Below, in pieces: positions 12,875-24,018 of a stretch of 64,000 nt of DNA. Source of the DNA: Apricaphanius iberus (lineage: Eukaryota > Chordata > Actinopteri > Cyprinodontiformes > Aphaniidae); assembly GCA_028564705.1 (NCBI GenBank), contig JAPXFQ010000203.1, positions 1 through 64,000 on the forward strand, in the 5' to 3' direction. Made by a program: the position numbers and the translations under genes. Each line of letters opens with the position of its first letter. The stretch's first letter is position 1. The notes below the pieces were generated by a model. It was not told the DNA's origin. It searched no databases and worked only from the letters and a program-made list of their open reading frames with translations.

Positions 12875-12940
12875 CAGGGGTCTGCAACCTGTCGCTCTGG
12901 AGCCGCAAGTGCCTCTTTGAACCTTCATTCAAGATTCTTG
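12875..12940 (+). mobile_element. hAT-type terminal fragment
   Basis: CAGGGGTCTGCAACCTGTCG followed by CTCTGGAGCCGC is the characteristic terminus of a vertebrate hAT (Charlie-like) DNA transposon. Only one end was found. No reverse copy is visible in the next few hundred bases, so this is a truncated relic. Confidence 0.6.
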
Positions 12941-14805
12941 ACTGAAATTTTTTTTGTTTTATATGTTTGATTAAATAATTGCATCCTGCCAGCCCTTCTA
13001 TTACTTCTACACAGTCAACATAAAAAAGTAACCAAATTGTAAGCAAACCTCCACAGTTTAGACTAATAGCTAATAAAGCATATTGTGATACTGTTACAAC
13101 CTTTTTAATAATGAATTATTTTAAATAATAACAAAGTCAAACCTATTTTTTAGTGCCATTGACAGCCGCAGCTCAGAGGTTAGGTTTAGTTTGACTGAAA
13201 ACTGATGATTTTCAATGTGTGCCGGAAATCTCTTTGTAATTTCAGTAAATTATGAAATCCCATTTACAAAGGAGATTTGCTATCACTTCTACTGTGTGTA
13301 CATTAAATATTTAATCTTATTTAGTTACTCCCTAGTTTCGTGGTCTGGTTTTTGACAAGTCTGAAGAGAGACTAAAAACTTTAACGGGGAATACTGGAAT
13401 ACCTATTGAGGATGTGTTGATATTAATGGCAGTAATGATTGCCAATATCATGCAAAGAGATATCCTAGATTTGATTTTTAAATCGTATTACACTGCAGCA
13501 TTTCAAAAAGTGGTCAGTGTAGATGTGATTGGAGATATGATCTTATGATTCAATGGTAACAATTTCCAAAAGTGAATGATGATTTTGTTGGAAACACTTA
13601 ATATTATTCAAAATAATAATTTTTAGGCTATTTTATAGATATTCCACCATACTAGTCAACTTGAATGCACAGAGTTAAAAGTTGTGGAGAAAGAGATATT
13701 AACAGGGAATGTATCTGTAATTTTATGTATGTTCTGTATTCTCTAGTGGTGGTCCAAAAAAATCTGATAAGTCACTAACAAGCTAGGAAATAAACCATGA
13801 CAGTGGTGGTTGAAATAAAGTGCATTGCCATTGATCGACCTTTTGCGCCTATAACATTTGTGAGATCAGAAGTGATGTCGACGTATAACCTGACTTAGAA
13901 TCTTCTCTCTAGTTCATTCAGAAGCTGTTCTAACAGGTTGGGGTCAGGAATCTGTGTGGGCCAATCAAGTTCCTTCACATCTAAAACTTTTACCACAAAA
14001 ATGGTATAAAATGTCCTGATGTGCTCAAAACTTTAGAGTGCCAAACTCAGAATCTCCTGTATTTGTCACTCTCGAGAACATGTCTCTACTGAGTCCAGTA
14101 GTGGCATGTTTTACACCATTGAATGCCACACTTTGCAATGGAATATGGAATGTAAAAGCTTAAATGCAGCAGCTTATACATGAAAAGACAATCTATAGTT
14201 TCTGCTCTGAGCTGATCTGAAAGCTTGGATGTTTGTAGTTATTTAGCTATCTGCAGATAGTTGATTACCTTTTCACACTATCTAGCTCAAGATCGAATGA
14301 CTCAACTATTATATATGGCCAACCACATTGTGGCTGGGTTGCCGTTGTTCTCATTCTTATGTGCTTTGTTATAACACGTCTACCAGTCACATTTTACCAT
14401 ATCTCACTGGCAGCAGCCCATCATGCTATAACGCTGGAATTGCCAACGCTTCTGAGGGCAACCCACTGTCTCACCAATGTTTTTACTAGCAGTTGAAGAG
14501 CTGGATTATATATAGCTGTGACCACAGAAATTGTTTGAAGGACTAAATTCAATGGTTCTAGATTATGGTTTAAAGGTGCAATATTGAAGAATTACATCTT
14601 GTGGTCGCACTGGAGTACTGCAGGCCATGAAGAAAAACAAAAAAATCTGCTCTCCGCCACTCACGCCTCTTCTTCCTGAGTTTCATGATGGGTTGCCAGT
14701 TAGGGATTTCTTAATATATTGCTAGAATTGTTAGTTCAATGTTAGCCTCTAGTCTGCTTGCTGTCAAATTACAAATGGCGGCACACTATTTGTGTTGAAG
14801 ACTTG
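12941..14805. other. Intergenic DNA with possible old transposon traces
   Basis: AT-rich DNA without a recognisable gene. Around 13920-14090 phrases such as GGGGTCAGGAATCTGTGTGG and GGCCAATCAAGTTCCTTCAC resemble interiors of fish Tc1-type repeats, but no end could be defined. Confidence 0.4.
14800..14805. repeat. Target site duplication GACTTG (left)
   Basis: Identical to 16652-16657 on the other side of the hAT-type element and directly adjacent to its terminal repeat. Confidence 0.7.
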
Positions 14806-15027
14806 CATACCTGTCAACCATCAACCATGACTGCCCTTACTAACAATTTAAATTTCCCTTACTCAATGACCAAAAACTGTATTTGCGCCGTAAATGCCAT
14901 GTTTACCAAAGAACAACATGGAAAACTGCACCATCAATTTGCATTATTCAATTCTTTATTCAATACATCACTACCATATAATGATGTGTTCACATATCAC
15001 ACAATGCCCTTAAAAGCCTAAATGACA

Positions 15028-16422
15028 TCATTTGTGATTGTTGTTGTACTTGGAAGTTGCGGCCTTTGCTGATTGCAACATCTCACTTGTTGGTTTTAGC
15101 TGATACGATTTACTGTCAGTATTCAGTTTTACTTGTAGTAAAGCTGTCAGAGTGTCCACCCCCATCGATTTCCTATACTCTGTATTGAGTTTCCTGACAT
15201 GGCTGAATACTCTTTCACTGTCTGCGTTGCTGTGAGGAAGGCATAGCAAGGCCAAGAAAACGCTCTTCATTGCTGGGAACCTTGGCCCACCAAATGCTGT
15301 TCTCAACTCAAAAATCTTAGACCAAAATGTTTCTGGATGCATTGGTCCCTCTGTGGTGAATGGTGGCATCTGTTCGTCTGGGATCAATTGGAAGTCATCC
15401 CATTCTTCTTTGATGGCCTCTTGATCTAGATGACTGGGCCCAAACCGCTCCGCCAATCTGAGAATATGGATGTAGTCCAGTTCCTCTCTCCTTCGTGGAT
15501 CCAGGACGACAAGATCACCCAGCACGTCATTTTCAAAGGGAAATTTGGCGATCATCTTTGCCACAACAGCCTCATAAAACAATCTCACTGAGGCAAAGAA
15601 CTTTGATTGTATCTCTGGAGGGATACCTTTATCCTCATCCAAAAGCAGTGCTGTTGTTGTCAAACCAACAGCAAGCCTGTGGTCTTCGTGCTGCAGTGCT
15701 CTGTCTTTGAAGTCCAGCGTCAGGAGGTTTGCAGCATCCTTGATCTGCTTCATCTGGACAAACTTGAAAAGAAATCGATGTTCAGAGTATAATTTCATAG
15801 CATTAAAAACTTCAACGCATGTAAACATCTCTGAATATTTTTCATCAAACACACTTTGAATCATAATCTGTTGATATTATCAGTTTGCATTGAAGATTAC
15901 AGTCTTTAATATAAATCATCTCGATCTACATTGTTTGCATTATTTTCAAAAAGATTAATTGCTTGAGTGACAAAGAAAATTTTAATCTGTCTTACATACC
16001 TTTGCAACTTGTGAATCGATGAACATTTCTGGTACCAACTTGGTGAATGTATCTGCAGCGGCGAGTGGAATGTTGTGCTCGGCAAAAAACTGGCACATGA
16101 GGATTTCTGCTTTGAGCACCTTGTTGCTTTGTGACGATGCAGGGTTCGCACTGGCAAACTGTTGACTCAAAGGAACGTATGTCTTACTTCTTGCGACACT
16201 ATCCACGTGTGACGATGTTTTGAAATGGCTTTTCAAGTCATAAAAACCACTGGCAGCAACTTTCACGTCTTTCCTACACGGTACACAAAACGAATATTCC
16301 GGGCCTTTGGACGAAGATTTTATCCATCCACTATACTCTCCTTGCAGATGTTCCCACACTTTCTGATGCTTTCCAGTTGACTTAACTTTCCACTTCTTTT
16401 TCAAGGGTTCAGACATCTTCAC
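15028..16422 (-). CDS. Two-exon hAT-like protein, BED finger plus dimerisation domain, about 420 aa
   Basis: Exon 1 (16422-16000) encodes 141 residues with a BED/C2H2-like finger (C46, C49, H66, H72) after SGWIKSSSKGPEYSF. At 15999 a strong donor AAAG|GTATGTAAG follows. An acceptor ATCAACAG ends at 15868, removing 132 bp. Exon 2 (15867-15028) continues in phase and ends with a hAT C-terminal dimerisation motif (LALLCLPHSNADSERVFS and QVK). Known hAT transposases hold an RNase H-like catalytic core between these parts, and there is no room for it here. The product could bind DNA and dimerise but should not catalyse transposition alone. The exon frames have no stops, unlike the other relics in the window. 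Splicing is my inference from the signals and phase. Exon 2 alone could also be a fragment. Confidence 0.75.
15868..15999 (-). other. Predicted 132-bp intron of the hAT-like gene
   Basis: GTATGTAAG donor and CAG acceptor on the minus strand. Both sides are phase 0, so splicing keeps the frame. Read without splicing, the frame stops shortly after the donor. Confidence 0.65.
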
Positions 16423-16651
16423 TGGTGAGAGTTTCGTGTTTAAATGATATCGATTTCCTCGTGTTGTGTTGCAATCAAGAAGGAAGCGGAAGTTATAAAG
16501 CGACGCATGCGTGATGGAGCTTAATTCGGCAAAAATACCCCGTTTCGGTCTGGGTGTTTTCCCGTATTATATGTTGTAGTACGCCGTATCCATTTAAAAG
16601 ATAGCAAAAAACGTATTAAATACGGGCAAACCGTATCAGTTGACAGGTATG

Positions 16652-16657
16652 GACTTG
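16652..16657. repeat. Target site duplication GACTTG (right)
   Basis: Right-hand partner of 14800-14805. Confidence 0.7.
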
Positions 16658-19214
16658 GCAACCTTGCGGGCTCACATGTGATTGGCTCTGGAACCAGGAA
16701 GCATGGACGCCGCACAAGTATTGTAAACAAGGACTATGTCCTTGTAGTCGGATGTTAGACTCTTAGTGAAATGAGAGAGATTCCTTTAAACGTTTTGGAG
16801 GTTTTAATATCATTTGAATTGATCGTACAGGAGTACAGTAACCATTACAGAAGAATGCAGAATACTGACCTGTCTCGGTCTTACAATAACAAGCTTATAT
16901 TATTTCTAGCAACCGTGGTCTATCTATTCTACTCGATAAAGTACAGCTCAGAGACTTTGATTAGAAAGCTGTGAACTTTGTAGACCTTCAAGGATGCCCG
17001 GTCGAAGAGGCATCTCCATGGTAACACAGGATGTGGACTATCATTATAAAAACTCTCTGATCATGACTTGGGTAAAGGCGTCACTCAATAAGACTAAACA
17101 TTCAAACTAATACTACAACAATAAGTAAAAATGCGTTGATTACAAAGTACAAATAAATCATAACACTAAATTTCTCCACCACATTCAGTAGCAGCAGTTT
17201 GGAAATTAAAAAAAGTTGCCACTGAGATTGAAATATGTTTCAATGTAACAGACAATAGACTGTTGTGTGAATATTTGACAGGAAAATTATTACATAGTAC
17301 ACCTGTAAATTGGTAGTTCTTTTTTTAAACTAATACTAATAACCATTAAATTATGTCATGGTAATTATTAAAATGTGTAAAAAAATTTCATTGCTGTTGA
17401 TAAACCAGTAGTAGTCTGTTTGCTTACATGATTCAGTACGTTTGCAACACAACCTTTTCACCTGCTAGTGTAACCTTGTGAGGTCTTTCTGTGGAAGCTG
17501 AGAGATTTCCCTGTTGACAATAGATCAGTCCTTTACAGAAGGTACCTTGCACATTACTAGGTTGGTCTCCAGGGAGAAGTAATGGGTTCTGGGCAATTGA
17601 CCAACCCGCCATGCTTTACTGCACCTGCACTGAGTTAGAGCTGTCATCATTACCACTTCCTCTAACGTTCCCCTACAGCAACCCAGACACTCCCACTTAG
17701 GGCGATATTTCACTTTGGTGGAACATTTTCACTTTGCATGCATCTCTCCACACACAAATTGAGATAGCTTTAAGATCCAATGCACCAAGGTTATATCTAA
17801 CAAGAATTTGAGGTACTGAATAGTTTTTTTTAGAATAGGCACCTTCAATAATCTGCCTTAAACTTTTGGAACCAACAGCGAAGCCTTTCGAAAGGAGAAA
17901 TTCTTGAGGATAAAAGGTTGTAGGAAATGTCTACCCATACTTTATCTGTGTCAAAAAACGAAGAAGATGAGGTTAGTCATTTCAATGGCATTTACCCTCT
18001 ATTTTAGTTGGGTTATTTAAAAGTGATTGCAAGATTGTATAGTCTGAAAATAATTATTAGATCGTTCTGTGAAAAAGCTATTTGAATGGTTCATTAAAGT
18101 GAATCAGAAGGGGAACAAGCTCCTGCATTAGTTGGTTAATCAGGACTTGCTGTTAGAAAGCACCTTTAACTTAATTTTTCATTAGTACAAGCCTTTAGAA
18201 ACTGCTGAACATTCAAATGAGTGCAGCTACACTACAGGCAGACAGAGGAGGAATCAAAACTGTGGAGGTCACCGACATCACGCATAGCTTACTGATTACA
18301 GCACCATCTGAAATGCGGACTAATCAACATCTACAAAGTCTTTGAGCTCCATTTACAGTTTGACTTATATGCTCTATAGTCAGCGGATAATGCATTTTTT
18401 AATCTTTTTTTAATAAACGAATTACAGTTTTTTCCTGCAAGGTCCAATTCATGGTGACCAGTATAATAGCAAAAGCCTTTTAATCTCAAACCAATCTTAA
18501 ACTGAGAGATTGAAAAAAGACTGAAACTTTAATAAAGTGTTACATTCGAAGCACAAGAAAAACCCAAATTTTTCAAGTGCTTTTGTAAACAGAGAAGTTA
18601 ATGCTACACTGCAAGGCTGCTTCACAAAATATTTTGTTTCTTTATGATCATTAGCATCACACCTGACCAAGACCTATCCTTGAGACCCCCCCCCCCCCTT
18701 CCCAGTTTCATGTTGGGACCTCTCAGTTGAATTTTGAGGCTTAATCCACAAGCATAGACCTTGGGGGGGAAACATATGATGTATGTTTTTATATTGATCA
18801 GTCTGGACAGGATCATGAAGTCAATTCTAATGCTTTGCTTTAGCTGTTAGCTGTTATTCACAAATTGAGTAATAATGAACCTTGCCAGTTGTAGTTGCCC
18901 CACTTGTTGGCCAGTGACAATTTATCCAGAAGGCCTCATAGGAATCTGAATATTACCTAAAGCACAGCCGGCCTCTCTTTCCTCATTTACAGTCAGTGTT
19001 CCTGATTTCAACAAGAAAGAAAGATAGAACAAAAATGGAAAAACACAAAGGTCTGCTTCATATTTGCCAATAAAAATGTGCTGATCCCCCAAATCTTTGG
19101 GAAAATGTTGTGTGTAATGTAAAAACAATGCTTAAACTTGTTTAAAGGTGTGAATCTTAAACTAACACAGCATTTCAGAAAAACAACATCATACAGAACG
19201 TCTGGGCTTGCTTT
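16658..19214. other. Intergenic DNA, no gene seen
   Basis: AT-rich, unique-looking. A run of 13 C at 18686-18698 is the only notable simple repeat. No open frame resembles a known protein. Confidence 0.55.
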
Positions 19215-19740
19215 GCTGTGTCAAAACCTGGTTGTCTTGCTGTAACTGATGGAACCATGATTTATGCTCTCCAGCAGGAAATCCTGACTGAGAATGTCTA
19301 GCAATCAATACAAGACCTTAAAACTTGTGTTCTTCGTTTATGCAGCAAGACAACGATCCAAAGAACACCAGTAAGTCCAAGGTTAACCGATTTAAACAAT
19401 AAGAAGTATTTCTGAGGCGTAGTCACAGTTTAAATTTATTGAGAGGCTGTGTGGCCAAAATAGAAAAATCTAGCAAAAAGGAATAATTTAGCCTCATTGT
19501 GGTTCACGGTGATGTAAAAGACTGATTGTCTTCACAGATGTTTGATGGCGGTTGCTGGGGGGCACGACCAGACTTTGGGCCAAGTTCATGTAGGATGGCT
19601 TTTTGCCTCTAATAAACACAGCATCATTTAAAAAAAGCTTTTTTGTTTTACTGGTTATCATTGTCTGAAATTAAAAGTTGTTTAGTGGTTTGAAACATCC
19701 AATATGAAAAATCAACCAGAAAGTCACTTTTGGTTTAGTC
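19215..19740 (+). mobile_element. Decayed Tc1-like transposon, 3' half
   Basis: The run includes ACTGATGGAACCATGATTTA, TATGCAGCAAGACAACGATC, AAAGAACACCAGTAAGTCC and GTAAAAGACTGATTGTCTTC. These match, in order, the second half of a common fish Tc1 transposase gene and its 3' flank. Frameshifts and stops are frequent. It is a different subfamily from the relics at 9.7 and 45 kb, judged by these phrases. Confidence 0.65.
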
Positions 19741-20857
19741 ATACATGGGAAATTCAAGTTCTCGTTGCTTTAGACAAAGACAAAACCAAATTAATATTTA
19801 GTTAACTGTGAGATACAAAAGCTATCAAAATCGTTTTGTTTTTTTACTTTTTCCAAATTTTTAACACTGTTGCCTTTTGATCCAGCATTGATCAAGTCTC
19901 GATGTTGCGAGCCAGCAGCAACTTTGCTCCAACTCGCAGATGTTTTTCTCTCAGTTTTCACTTCCTCCTCCCACACATGTCTTATATCAGTATTTGCCGG
20001 ATCCAAAACGACCAGCTTCGAAAATGAAGGAGAGGAACTTTACATTGTGCCAGAAAAAGGAATGGAAATTGCGGGCAGTGTCAGATAATTGAGCTTGTCG
20101 TAAGAGACATGTTAATAACAGACGGAGATGCAGAAGACTTGTCACTCCGTACCCCGGGTGACAGACTCTCTCTGCTGTTGATGAGCTGTTTTAGAGGGGA
20201 AATTGTTCCACGCAAACACCATCGTTATTACAAGCTGGCAAGCTGCTCGCTTGTGTACCCAATTCTGCTCGAACTGACAGAATCCAATTGACCGGCACAT
20301 ATTCATGCACTTTATTTTCTTTATTCTCACCAACAATGCAGATAATTACTGCACCAAGTAAGACTGAAAATAGAATTTCACTGTGTCCCAGAAAACAATG
20401 CCGGAGCTGTCTCAGCAACATGTCTGCTGAAATTGCTGTGACTAGGAGTCCTACTGTAAGACAAGCAGCAATCCAATATAACTTGTCAACTTACAATCTA
20501 CTGAAACCATACTGACACTTTCTTCTGCTATGAGGTGCAATAATTTACTTGTGTTTATTTTTTGTTTTGTTTTTTTAATTTAAAGAGAAGCTAAATTATA
20601 ATCTCTATTAAAACAGGACATTTACGGTTACTGCAGGGTTAAAATGTAACTAGTGTTGTTCTTGTCATAGGTAGACACCTGCATTTACTGTCTGTTTTTC
20701 TGGTTTGATACATTGTAATCAATGTCTTTAGATATTAAATCTTACAAAGTCTGAAATTACAGTATCAGTGTTGAGACTTGCCATGCTATCAGTAAGTGTA
20801 GCTTTGGCTTGACTTTTATTTGGAATCAATGGGAGGCTGGTTTGGCACTATACCTTC
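19741..20857. other. Intergenic DNA, no gene seen
   Basis: Unique-looking AT-rich sequence between a Tc1 relic and a LINE. Short open frames on both strands overlap each other and show no family motifs. Confidence 0.5.
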
Positions 20858-21958
20858 TTGGCTTTTAAATCTACGTGCTCTCTTCAGCCCTTGCTGAAGA
20901 AGAGCAATTTAGATTTTAATGATTTAAACAACTACCGACCGGTATCTAACTTACCATTTTTAAGCAAAGTTTTAGAAAAACTTGTTTTTATTCAACTTAA
21001 TGATTTTATTAACGCTCATAATGTCCTAGAGAAATTTCAGTCTGGCTTTAGGATGAACCACAGCACAGAGACGCCGCTTTTAAAGATTTTAAATGATTTT
21101 AGATTAAGCTATGATGCTAAAAAGGTGACAGTGTTGGTTCTTCTGGATCTAAGCGCTTCCTTTGATACAGTAGACCACACTATTCTTTTAACTCGTTTAA
21201 AACAGATCGGCCTCTCTGGTGCTGTTCACAAATGGTTCACATCCTACCTCACTAACAGGAATTTTATGGTAAGTCTGGATACCTGTTCCTCTAAGGTCCA
21301 TAAGATCACTTGTGGTGTGCCCCAGGGTTCAGTTTTAGGCCCAGTGCTTTTTAACCTGTATATGCTCCCTCTTGGCAGTGTTATCAGGCGACATGGAGTT
21401 AGCTTTCACAGTTATGCTGATGATACACAGTTGTACATCTCCATGTCTCCTGATGACACACGGCCAATGGATGCACTTTTTAACTGCATTTTAGACATTA
21501 AATCCTGGATGGCAGAAAACTTTCTCCAGCTCAACCAGGACAAAACTGAGGTTTTAGTTATCGGTCCTGAGGCTCAGAGAGAGAACCTTTTACCAAAACT
21601 ACAATCATTGTCTTTTAATCCTTCTCTACAAGTGAAGAACCTGGGTGTGATTTTTGACTCTGAACTGACTTTTATCCCTCACATTAAAAACATCACCATA
21701 ATAGGTTTTTATGACCTAAAGAACATTGCCAGAGTCCGCCTCATTCTCTCTCGGGCTAATACGGAGACGCTAATGCATGCTTTTATCACCAGTAGAATTG
21801 TCTCCTTGTCATCCCCAAAGTCAGGACACGGACTCATGGTGAGGTGTCTTTCCATTATTATGGCCCTCACCTCTGGAACAGGTTGCCAGAGGACCTCAGG
21901 GCCGCAGAGAACGTTCATGTTTTTAAGAGCAGGCTCAAGACTCACCTTTTTAGCTTAG
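20858..21958 (+). pseudogene. L2-like reverse transcriptase fragment, 366 aa
   Basis: Reverse transcriptase copies LINE RNA into the nicked target. Visible blocks are NNYRPVSNLPFLSKVLEK, then LLDLSASFDTVDH (first catalytic Asp), GVPQGSVLGPVLFNLYM, YADDTQLY (catalytic Asp pair), NQDKTEVLVIG and VKNLGVIFDSELTF. After TLMHAFITSR the normal continuation (LDYCN... to the C-terminal region) is missing. An internal deletion joins it to the last part of the gene in another frame; the sequence at 21848-21950 is the usual C-terminus out of frame. The endonuclease part is absent through 5' truncation. This is therefore a non-functional fragment, though the remaining frame is unusually open for a relic. 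Confidence 0.85.
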
Positions 21959-22377
21959 CCTTTAACTAATTATTATTTATTAATATATTTTTAACCGCTC
22001 AGCATGTTTTACCTGATTTAATTTTTAGTTTTGCTTTTAACTGTTTATTTATTATTCTGCTTTGAATTTTTATTATTTGTTTTAAACTTATTGTTTTATA
22101 CTTTATATACTTTATATTTTATAAACTTTATATTTTAACGTATTTTAATCTTTCTTGCCAGTGTTTCCTCTCTGGGGGGCCCCCTGCATCGGGGGCGGTG
22201 GTCGGCTGTGGCTGCCCCCCAGGTAGCGCTTGGGTGGAGGTGGGGGTACCAGCCCTCCCTCCTCTGGGCGCCCTGGGTCGGAGCCTTGGCTGCTGCTGTT
22301 GATCTGCTGCTGATGCAGATGGCCCCATGATGGCATTTCCTGAATCATCTGTACTCAGCCCGCTTTTTGTAGCTTCA

Positions 22378-22380
<3 letters not shown>

Positions 22381-22412
<32 letters not shown>
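22381..22412. repeat. (TG)16 microsatellite
   Basis: 32 bases of perfect alternating TG within the LINE 3'UTR. Confidence 0.97.
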
Positions 22413-22414
<2 letters not shown>

Positions 22415-22552
22415 TATGGCTGATGGGCTGGGTTAGGAGGGGGTTGTATTTGCATTGATGATTTTATTTTTGAAGGGGTTGGTTGTGTTTTTTTTTTAAA
22501 TCTGTAAAGCACTTTGAGTAACTTTGTTTGAAAAGCGCTTTATAAATAAAGT

Positions 22553-22576
22553 TTGATTGATTGATTGATTGATTGA
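22553..22576 (+). repeat. (TTGA)6 LINE tail
   Basis: Six TTGA units directly after AATAAAG mark the 3' end of the L2-like LINE. Confidence 0.9.
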
Positions 22577-22577
22577 T

Positions 22578-23192
22578 CAGGCAGGTGCAGATTAGATGCT
22601 ACCTCATGCACTGTGGATGACAGTGTTTTTTGGATCTTAAACAGATCCTTTTTCCCAGGCCCTCTGACCTGTATGTTCTTTATCAGTAAGCCAAATATGG
22701 CCTTAAACACTCTTCATAGTGGCTCTTAAAAACGTTAGCTAAAATTGATAATAGTTTTTAAATGTGTAATTAACTATATCAGTTTTCTATTGTCTATATA
22801 TATATGCAGAGATAGTCCCTTTTTGTCAGTCAGTCTACAGTTTTTTTCCTTGAAATTTTCCGTTAATGTTGATTCATTATTCGAAGAAATGTTGATACTT
22901 TCCTTATTTTAAAATCTTAGTAAAGAACCTAAGATTGTTTAGTGTGTGTAAATTTGTATATGCTTTTCTAAAGGCTTGGATAGGTTTTGGATATGAAGTG
23001 TCTTAACTGACCAATTCACAGATCATTTAGCTGCCTGTCTAGGGTATTGCTATGTAGCGTTGTTTTACTATGTTCTGCTTTCTTCCAATGCAGCCTGCTA
23101 AACTGCAGTACCTCTCCTCATTCAATATTAAACCTGGCACCACAACACCCCCTTTACAGAAATCAGACTGTTAAAATGCATGTTTTCACGTT
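22578..23192. other. Intergenic DNA, no gene seen
   Basis: AT-rich stretch between the LINE and the Harbinger-type element. A short TA-rich tract lies at about 22795-22805. Nothing else is recognisable. Confidence 0.5.
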
Positions 23193-23559
23193 AAGGTCCA
23201 TTCACACCAAAGCATCCGAAACGCGCTGGACTGCCCTGATTGGACGCTTGAACATTCGCACCTGGACGGGGGTCCAAAGCGTCTTGGGACCGCTTCAAAA
23301 ATGACATGCTGAGGTACATTAAATGTGAAACTTGCAGGAGGACCCTGACCTGGATTGCTCTGTAGCAGTTCACTGGGCTGCTCCCGACCCTCCAGGGCTG
23401 GGAGCAGGGCACCATCTCCATGGAGCCCAGCATGTGCGGGCGAAGCTGCTGGTGGACTATGGTCCCCAAACTGATGCCTTCCATGTTCCGCATGGCCCCC
23501 AGCAGAGCTGGGCCTGTTCCAGCGGGGGATCAGGCAGCTAAAGATCCAGGGGAGCGGTG

Positions 23560-23700
23560 GCGAATGGATCCAGAGACCAACCCCTTGCTGTGTCGGAGAA
23601 CCTGGCCTGCCCGTCCAGTTTGAGGAGCGGTTGTCCCACATAGGTCCAATCTTCACCTGCCAAGACACCAACTACTATGCTGAGCAGCTGTCCATCTGTC
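23560..23700 (+). pseudogene. HARBI-type transposase N-terminal fragment
   Basis: The plus strand encodes a piece that in copy B reads PGRPVRFEELLSHIGPSF, then QDTNYYAEQLS. This is like the segment of PIF/Harbinger nucleases just before the conserved RLA...LATG region. The frame ends directly afterwards at TCCATGG.TTAGTAAAAGTG, so the catalytic DDE part is missing. Upstream (23330-23560) the frame is disrupted. Confidence 0.55.
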
Positions 23701-23832
23701 CATGGTTAGTAAAAGTGTATAAGATGTGAGAGGCGTGGGACGTGCTATGGTGGAGCCATTGCCAGGCCTGGGTTGAGTTGCAGCTAACAGCTCCCCCAGA
23801 GAGGCTTGCTGGGTTAGGAAGCCGTTCATGGC

Positions 23833-24018
23833 TCACTTCTCGGCGGAGGGAGCAGTGCCTTGGCAGCCACAACAGCTCTTTTTGGAGCCCCCCACAAACC
23901 GATTAAGAGCTTTCCTGTCTAAATAGTTGAACCTCTTTATAATTTTTAAAAAATAATTATTATTCATGTCTCTGTATAGAAAACAGCTGGTGACATATAG
24001 CTTGGGGTGATTAGCCAT
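23833..24018 (-). pseudogene. MADF-like N-terminal fragment
   Basis: The minus-strand frame starts MANHPKLYVTSCFLYRDMNN. Copy B has MEDILINIVANHPKLHDTSC at the same place, resembling the start of MADF (Myb/SANT-like) proteins that PIF/Harbinger elements encode as their second gene. Only the first helix or so remains and the frame then runs into unrelated residues. Confidence 0.5.

Larger units (their letters stand above)
14806..16651 (-). mobile_element. Complete hAT-type DNA transposon, core-deleted
   Basis: Perfect 13-bp terminal inverted repeats, CATACCTGTCAAC at 14806-14818 and its complement at 16639-16651. Both are bordered directly by GACTTG (14800-14805 and 16652-16657), a likely 6-bp target duplication. 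The minus strand carries a two-exon gene with an N-terminal BED-like finger and a C-terminal hAT dimerisation region. hAT elements normally make 8-bp duplications, so the 6 bp is unusual. A shift of the termini by two bases would give an 8-bp repeat with two mismatches. The element is short (1846 bp) and lacks the usual transposase middle. Confidence 0.85.
20858..22577 (+). mobile_element. L2-like LINE, 5'-truncated, with 3' tail
   Basis: A reverse-transcriptase fragment is followed by a roughly 600-bp 3'UTR. This ends AAAGCGCTTTATAAATAAAG and then about six TTGA units, the usual short tandem tail of fish L2-like LINEs. A (TG)n tract sits inside the UTR. The 5' end is truncated, as is normal for LINE copies. 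I did not find clear target duplications. Confidence 0.88.

Noticed and set aside
23186..23671. 161-codon minus-strand frame
   Set aside because: It is antisense to the Harbinger transposase fragment and carries no motif of its own.
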